Positions 7,834 through 11,449 of a stretch of 11,449 nt of DNA are shown here, piece after piece. Source of the DNA: Bacteroidota bacterium (GTDB lineage: Bacteria > Bacteroidota > Ignavibacteria > UBA10030 > UBA8401); the NCBI GenBank assembly GCA_025355705.1, contig JANXZD010000312.1:1-11449 (forward strand), given 5' to 3'. A model generated the notes under the pieces. That model did no database searches, was not told the origin of the DNA, and was given only the letters and a program-made list of their open reading frames with translations. Each line of letters opens with the position of its first letter. Position 1 is the first letter of the stretch. A program made the position numbers and the translations under genes.

Positions 7834-9045
7834 ATGAAGTTTGCACCACTGAATGAACAAATGGATGTCATCAAACGAGGAGTTTCAGAGATCATTCCTG
7901 AAGACGAACTCGTTCGAAAGATCGAAAAATCTATCAAAGCAAATAAACAATTGATCGTTAAACTTGGTTGCGATCCCAGTCGCCCAGATCTTCATTTAGG
8001 TCATTCTGTCGTATTAAGAAAGCTAAGACAATTTCAAGATCTTGGACACATGGCAATCCTTATTGTCGGAGATTTTACCGGTATGATCGGTGACCCATCC
8101 GGAAAAAGTAAGACACGCCCCTCCCTGTCGATCGAAGAAACAAGAAAGAACGGCGAAAGTTATTTTGACCAAGCAAAGAAAGTCCTGTCGGACAAAAATA
8201 TAAAGATGATATATAATTCCGATTGGCTTGGAAAAATGAGCTTTACGGAAGTGATAAAATTGGCAAGCAAATATACTGTTTCACAAATGTTAGAACGTGA
8301 AGATTTTCATACTCGATTCAATAACGAAGAACCAATTTCACTTCACGAGTTTTTATATCCGTTGGCGCAGGCAATGGATTCTGTTGCGATTGAAAGTGAC
8401 GTAGAACTTGGAGGAACAGACCAAAAATTCAATCTCCTTGTCGGTCGAACGATTCAACGTGAATTTGGAAAAGAAGCACAAGTGATATTAACAATGCCGA
8501 TTCTTCCCGGAACGGATGGCATTGAAAAAATGAGTAAATCATTGGATAATTATATCGGGATCAGCGATTCACCGAGGGAAATGTTCGGAAAGACACTTTC
8601 TATTCCCGATAAGTTGATGTATGATTTTTTCCTCTTGGCTACCAATATTCCAAATTCGGAATTGAGCGCACTTAAAACTGAGATTGCGAATAATCCACGC
8701 GATACCAAACGGCGATTGGCAAGAGAAATTGTAACACTCTATCATTCAAAAGAAGCTGCCCAGTCATCTGAAGAAGAATTTGACAGGATCTTTGTCAAAA
8801 AAGATGTTCCGGATGTGATCGAAGAAATGCAATACGCAACCAAAGGAAGTTCCGTGAACATCCTTCAACTTCTCACCGATACGAAACTCGTTCCGTCAAA
8901 AGGTGAAGCTCGAAGATTGATTGAACAAGGAGGCATCTCAATAAACAATGAGAAGATTTCGGACGCTAAATCCGAAATTCAAATGACTGAAGCAAAGATT
9001 ATTAGAGTAGGGAAAAGAAAATTTCTGAAAGTGATTCCCATCTAA
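7834..9045 (+). CDS. tyrS: Tyrosyl-tRNA synthetase (TyrS type 2)
   Basis: 403 aa. It charges tRNA-Tyr with tyrosine using ATP. The class-I catalytic core shows the HIGH variant HLGH (54-57) within KLGCDPSRPDLHLGHSV, the block VGDFTGMIGDPSGKSKTRP (78-95), EFLYPLAQAMDSVAIESDVE with LGGTDQKFN (172-200), and KMSKS (232-236). An S4 RNA-binding domain occupies about 342-402 (PSKGEARRLIEQGGISINN). The VVLRKLRQFQDLGH pattern after HLGH and the length of about 400 aa fit the second bacterial TyrRS subfamily (TyrZ-like) rather than the E. coli TyrS type. The ATG at 7834 has only a weak GGA upstream. No T-box leader is seen in the 30 bp before it. A fully AT palindrome overlaps its stop codon. Confidence 0.96.
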   Translation: MKFAPLNEQMDVIKRGVSEIIPEDELVRKIEKSIKANKQLIVKLGCDPSRPDLHLGHSVVLRKLRQFQDLGHMAILIVGDFTGMIGDPSGKSKTRPSLSIEETRKNGESYFDQAKKVLSDKNIKMIYNSDWLGKMSFTEVIKLASKYTVSQMLEREDFHTRFNNEEPISLHEFLYPLAQAMDSVAIESDVELGGTDQKFNLLVGRTIQREFGKEAQVILTMPILPGTDGIEKMSKSLDNYIGISDSPREMFGKTLSIPDKLMYDFFLLATNIPNSELSALKTEIANNPRDTKRRLAREIVTLYHSKEAAQSSEEEFDRIFVKKDVPDVIEEMQYATKGSSVNILQLLTDTKLVPSKGEARRLIEQGGISINNEKISDAKSEIQMTEAKIIRVGKRKFLKVIPI

Positions 9046-9060
9046 AATAAATTTATTTTA
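9043..9060 (+). terminator. AT-only palindrome overlapping the tyrS stop (weak terminator candidate)
   Basis: TAAAATAAATTTATTTTA is an exact 18-bp palindrome beginning with the TAA stop of tyrS and followed by ACAATTTTTCTATTTG. A U-rich stretch after a stem suggests termination, but a stem with no G-C pairs is weak, so read-through to pdaD is possible. Confidence 0.3.
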
Positions 9061-9073
9061 ACAATTTTTCTAT

Positions 9074-9101
9074 TTGTATTATTTAGAAGTATCTGTATAT
9101 T
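9074..9101 (+). promoter_or_regulatory. Possible promoter for pdaD
   Basis: TTGTAT (9074-9079) and TATATT (9096-9101) lie 16 bp apart in the 168-bp AT-rich gap between tyrS and pdaD. The -10 box matches TATAAT at five of six positions; the -35 box at only three. If used, the mRNA would carry a leader of about 105 nt before the TTG start. If the organism is a Bacteroidota member, its main sigma factor may read different boxes, so this is tentative. Confidence 0.22.
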
Positions 9102-9199
9102 TCGCTTCATTCAAACGATCAAAATACACTATTGGATGATCTATGAAAATTAGAAGTTACAAAACTAAAATATCTTAATTACCTTTTTATCAATCTCAA

Positions 9200-9205
9200 A
9201 AGGAG
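9200..9205 (+). promoter_or_regulatory. Strong Shine-Dalgarno site that fixes the TTG start of pdaD
   Basis: AAGGAG lies eight bases before the TTG at 9214. It is the best ribosome binding site in the window and favours the TTG over the out-of-frame ATG at 9206, which is only one base from the site. Confidence 0.7.
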
Positions 9206-9213
9206 ATGAACCG

Positions 9214-9762
9214 TTGTCATTCGTCCCAGCCAAAATGTTCTTCACTAAAGGCGTCGGCAGACATAAAGATTATCTGCAATCATTTGAACTCGCCCTACGT
9301 AACGCCGGCATTGAAAAATGCAATCTTGTTACAGTTTCCAGTATTTACCCACCAAAATGTAAACGTATTCCCGTTGCCGAAGGGTTAAAAGTGCTCGAAC
9401 CAGGTCAAGTTACATTTTGCGTTATGGCAAGAAATGCCACTAATGAACCTAACCGACTGGTAGCATCATCCATTGGAGTTGCAATGGCGGCTGACGATTC
9501 ACAATATGGTTATCTATCTGAGCATCATCCTTTTGGTGAAACTGAAGAAAAATGTGGTGAATATGCTGAAGATTTAGCTGCGACAATGTTAGCAACAACC
9601 TTAGGAATTGAGTTTGATCCGAACATTGCCTGGGATGAACGTGAAAAGCACTTTAAACTAAGTGGAAAAATACTGAAAACATTCAATGTTACTCAATCTG
9701 CTGAAGGCGATAAGGATGGCAAATGGACAACAGTTATTTCCGCCGCAGTTCTGTTACCTTAA
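9214..9762 (+). CDS. pdaD: Pyruvoyl-dependent arginine decarboxylase
   Basis: 182 aa from a TTG start. This family turns arginine into agmatine and CO2, the first step of one polyamine route. The proenzyme cuts itself between two serines, turning the second into the pyruvoyl cofactor. The site is seen as LVTVSSIYPP, with Ser42-Ser43, matching the ISSIMPP site of the Methanocaldococcus jannaschii enzyme. Other family blocks: FFTKGVGRHKDYLQSFELAL with NAGIEKCN near the start, then GQVTFCVMARNATNEP, SSIGVAMAADDSQYGYLSEH and a Glu-rich helix ending in ATTLGIEFD. The length equals the short bacterial/archaeal form, giving a beta chain of about 42 residues and an alpha chain of about 140. It is followed by a strong terminator. 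No agmatinase, agmatine deiminase or arginine/agmatine antiporter gene is nearby, so use in polyamine synthesis rather than acid resistance is inferred. Confidence 0.93.
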   Translation: MSFVPAKMFFTKGVGRHKDYLQSFELALRNAGIEKCNLVTVSSIYPPKCKRIPVAEGLKVLEPGQVTFCVMARNATNEPNRLVASSIGVAMAADDSQYGYLSEHHPFGETEEKCGEYAEDLAATMLATTLGIEFDPNIAWDEREKHFKLSGKILKTFNVTQSAEGDKDGKWTTVISAAVLLP

Positions 9763-9784
9763 ATACTAAGAAACCGAATAAAAC

Positions 9785-9816
9785 AAAAAAGGGACGCTTA
9801 AGCGTCCCTTTTTTTT
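9785..9816. terminator. Bidirectional intrinsic terminator between pdaD and the lytic transglycosylase gene
   Basis: GGGACGCTTAAGCGTCCC (9791-9808) is a perfect GC-rich palindrome with a 7-bp stem and TTAA loop, preceded by six A and followed by eight T. Read on either strand it gives a hairpin plus U-run, so it can end both pdaD (stop at 9762) and the convergent minus-strand gene (stop at 9835). Confidence 0.92.
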
Positions 9817-9834
9817 GTTTTCCCCTGAGTGTTT

Positions 9835-10551
9835 CTAAGCCTTAATATCAAAAATCTTTTTATAATCATTGTAATAGATCATTACGGATTCAACATAATT
9901 GGAGGTCTGTTTCCAGTCCTTAAAATAACCAAATGCGGGTTTCTGCTCTACCCAAACAAATTTATGTAGCGATGAGTATTTTTTTGATAGTAAGGAAAGT
10001 GAGTTTTTTACGGATTTCCATTCCTTAGGATCATCATTTACATAGATTGCCATTTTCTTGGCATCATTGATACGACCTGGTCCGGCATTATAGGCTGCTA
10101 GAGTGAATTTTAACCGATTTTCTTCACTTAAACCTTCATTTTCAAATTGTTTATATAGTTGAGCTAGATAAAAAATCCCCCCTCGAATATTCCCATGAGG
10201 GTCATCAAATACTTCTGTTTCCAATCCAATTTTATCAGCAATTTCATTTTGAGTTGCGGGCATAATTTGCATTAAACCTTTAGCTCCTTTTTCGCTTTCT
10301 GCTAAGTGGTCGAATCGGGATTCAACTTTCATGACAGCAACCACTAAACGCCAATCTACTCCATAACGAGTGGAATACGTTCTGATTGTTTTCCCATATT
10401 TATTCAGTATTACTAAGGATTTTTGGTCAAGTTTAGTTCTGACCTCTTCCTGAATAAAGATCTTATCAGACTTTCCGGTAAATGAACCATCAAAACACCC
10501 AAAAATAACAATCGGCACAAACCAGAAAGTGTTGAACAAAATCTTTCTCAT
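9835..10551 (-). CDS. Membrane-bound lytic transglycosylase, SLT domain, probable lipoprotein
   Basis: 238 aa. It cleaves the MurNAc-GlcNAc bond of peptidoglycan, leaving 1,6-anhydro ends, at the cell envelope. The SLT (lysozyme-like) domain spans about 55-175: YGVDWRLVVAVMKVESRFD with catalytic Glu77, GAKGLMQIMPAT (89-100), the NIRGGIFYLAQLY helix (121-133) and AAYNAGPGRI (152-161). The order and motifs fit the family-1 enzymes, closest to the catalytic part of MltF/Slt types. The N-terminus MRKILFNTFWFVPIVIFGC is a short signal peptide with a possible lipobox IFGC (Cys19); Phe at the -2 position is unusual, and Asp21 lies at mature position 3. The ATG at 10551 is preceded by GAGG six bases upstream. 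It lies 139 bp after the terC-like gene, so it may have its own promoter; it ends at the shared terminator. Confidence 0.92.
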   Translation of the reverse strand: MRKILFNTFWFVPIVIFGCFDGSFTGKSDKIFIQEEVRTKLDQKSLVILNKYGKTIRTYSTRYGVDWRLVVAVMKVESRFDHLAESEKGAKGLMQIMPATQNEIADKIGLETEVFDDPHGNIRGGIFYLAQLYKQFENEGLSEENRLKFTLAAYNAGPGRINDAKKMAIYVNDDPKEWKSVKNSLSLLSKKYSSLHKFVWVEQKPAFGYFKDWKQTSNYVESVMIYYNDYKKIFDIKA

Positions 10552-10690
10552 TTTTCCCTCAAATTATTAGAAAATCCCTTCGCACAAATGAAGGCTTTTT
10601 GCATCGCAAAATGATAAACAATGTTCATCATCTTGTAATACAAAGATACCCATAAGTGGGTGTATGAGGCAAATTAAAACATTCTAATAA

Positions 10691-11449
10691 TTACTTAGAT
10701 GGGTTACGATTTTTTAAGAAGGAAAGAATAACGGAACCGGTAAGAATACCAAGGATTACGAGAAGTGAGACCATTGTATCTATCTTGAATAAATCCATTA
10801 TTAACATTTTAACACCGACAAATGCTAATACAACACCAACTCCATATTTAACATACTCAAAAGATGCGTGGACTTCTGCAAGCACAAAATACAATGATCG
10901 AAGACCTAATACTGCCATTAGATTTGAAGTCAGAATGATAAAAGTATCAGTTGTAATCGCAAATATAGCAGGGATTGAATCTATGGCAAACACAACGTCA
11001 GTTGTTTCAATGACTAATAGACAAACGAAGAGGGGTGTCGCAAACATTTTTCCCGCTTTTTTGATAAAGAAACTATGTCCATGATAACTATTGTCGACCG
11101 GAATGATTTTACGAAACAATTTAACTGCAATATTCTTTTCCGGCTCGATCTTAGCATCTTCACCATACACTACACGATAACCTGCATACACCAGCATTCC
11201 ACCAAAGACATAAAGAATCCAATGAAATTCCCGAACTAGACTTGCCCCTAAAATAATCAAGACACCACGTAGAATTATAACTCCAAAAATACCATAGTTT
11301 AATACGCGGCGTTGATCCTTTATTTCAACACCAAAAATTGTAAAAACAATCAAAAAGACAAATAAATTGTCAACTGAAAGAGATTTTTCAATCAGGTAAC
11401 CAGTGAGGAATTCGAGGGCTTTTTGCTGTCCATGCGTGTAGTAGATTAC
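10691..11449 (-). CDS. TerC family integral membrane protein, N-terminus outside window
   Basis: 252 codons are visible; the frame is open to the right edge, so the start is beyond it. The family is usually about 310-340 aa, so roughly 60-80 residues are missing. Motifs: TGYLIEKSLSVDNLFVFLIVF (visible 16-36, given in part) and ETTDVVFAIDSIPAIFA (148-164), both carrying the acidic residues in membrane helices that define TerC/Alx proteins, then GLRSLYFVLAE and VKYGVGVVLAFVGVKML. There are several membrane helices and a cytosolic loop with EDAKIEPEKN (about 97-106). Members such as Alx and the Bacillus TerC proteins are linked to Mn2+ export and metal loading of exported proteins; others sit in tellurite resistance clusters. 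With no ter genes around, a manganese or metal role is more likely, but this is inference. A yybP-ykoY riboswitch, if any, would lie outside the window. Confidence 0.9.
   Translation of the reverse strand, partial: VIYYTHGQQKALEFLTGYLIEKSLSVDNLFVFLIVFTIFGVEIKDQRRVLNYGIFGVIILRGVLIILGASLVREFHWILYVFGGMLVYAGYRVVYGEDAKIEPEKNIAVKLFRKIIPVDNSYHGHSFFIKKAGKMFATPLFVCLLVIETTDVVFAIDSIPAIFAITTDTFIILTSNLMAVLGLRSLYFVLAEVHASFEYVKYGVGVVLAFVGVKMLIMDLFKIDTMVSLLVILGILTGSVILSFLKNRNPSK

Noticed and set aside
9206..9388. 60-codon plus-strand frame starting with ATG at 9206
   Set aside because: It overlaps pdaD in another frame, has no recognisable protein features, and its ATG is too close to the Shine-Dalgarno site, while pdaD from TTG matches a known family.
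10577..10594. Hairpin CCTTC-N8-GAAGG upstream of the lytic transglycosylase gene
   Set aside because: Only a 5-bp stem, followed on the minus strand by just four T, so it is not a convincing terminator for the TerC-like gene.
10647..10661. Hairpin ACCCA-TAAG-TGGGT after the TerC-like gene
   Set aside because: Short stem with no U-run on either strand; it may be a minor structure but does not support a terminator or riboswitch call.
11351..11353. TTG as the start of the TerC-like gene
   Set aside because: The frame stays open to the window edge, and the upstream residues (GYLIEKSLSVDNLFVF) are a conserved TerC motif, so this Leu codon is internal and the gene is truncated by the window.
1..11449. 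CRISPR arrays, tRNA, rRNA, tmRNA and named riboswitches
   Set aside because: Scanning by eye found no regularly spaced repeats, no cloverleaf next to any gap, and no non-coding gap large enough for ssrA; the longest gap is 168 bp.

Overview
The window looks like a piece of an AT-rich bacterial chromosome made mostly of housekeeping genes. My best guess is a member of the Bacteroidota/Chlorobiota side of the tree (Ignavibacteria-like). The reasons are the weak or absent Shine-Dalgarno sites, a small pyruvoyl-dependent arginine decarboxylase, the style of the ABC exporter and TPR/PBP1 genes, and one copy of a TGTCATTCTGAG-type dispersed repeat that I associate with such genomes. The taxonomy is inferred, not shown. 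I see no phage, transposase, CRISPR, tRNA or rRNA.

Left part (1-7187), all on the minus strand and read right to left: guaA (GMP synthase), an ABC exporter ATPase, its 12-TM permease, a secreted TPR plus periplasmic-binding-protein-fold protein (penicillin-binding-protein-activator/LpoA-like architecture), radC, and the start of an isoprenylcysteine-methyltransferase-like membrane protein that runs off the left edge. The first four are tightly packed: 9 nt between guaA and the ATPase, a 4-nt GTGA overlap from ATPase to permease, and a TGATG junction from permease to the TPR/PBP gene. They are probably one transcript. A 98-bp TGTCAT...ATGACA repeat sits exactly where the TPR/PBP gene should start, and it makes the true N-terminus uncertain.

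Middle (7188-9762), plus strand: smpB (trans-translation), tyrS (tyrosyl-tRNA synthetase) and pdaD (arginine decarboxylase making agmatine). guaA and smpB are divergent and share a region of about 157 bp with two small inverted repeats. pdaD starts at TTG behind the best Shine-Dalgarno sequence in the window.

Right part (9763-11449): a perfect hairpin flanked by A and T tracts serves as a two-way terminator between pdaD and the convergent minus-strand gene for a lytic transglycosylase. Upstream of that is a TerC-family membrane protein gene, whose N-terminal part lies beyond the right edge.

Themes are translation and its quality control (smpB, tyrS), nucleotide and polyamine supply (guaA, pdaD), and the envelope (exporter, PBP-activator-like protein, lytic transglycosylase, TerC). 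I did not find a convincing new multi-gene system. The most unusual items are the repeat fused in frame to the TPR/PBP gene and the exporter/TPR-PBP pairing.
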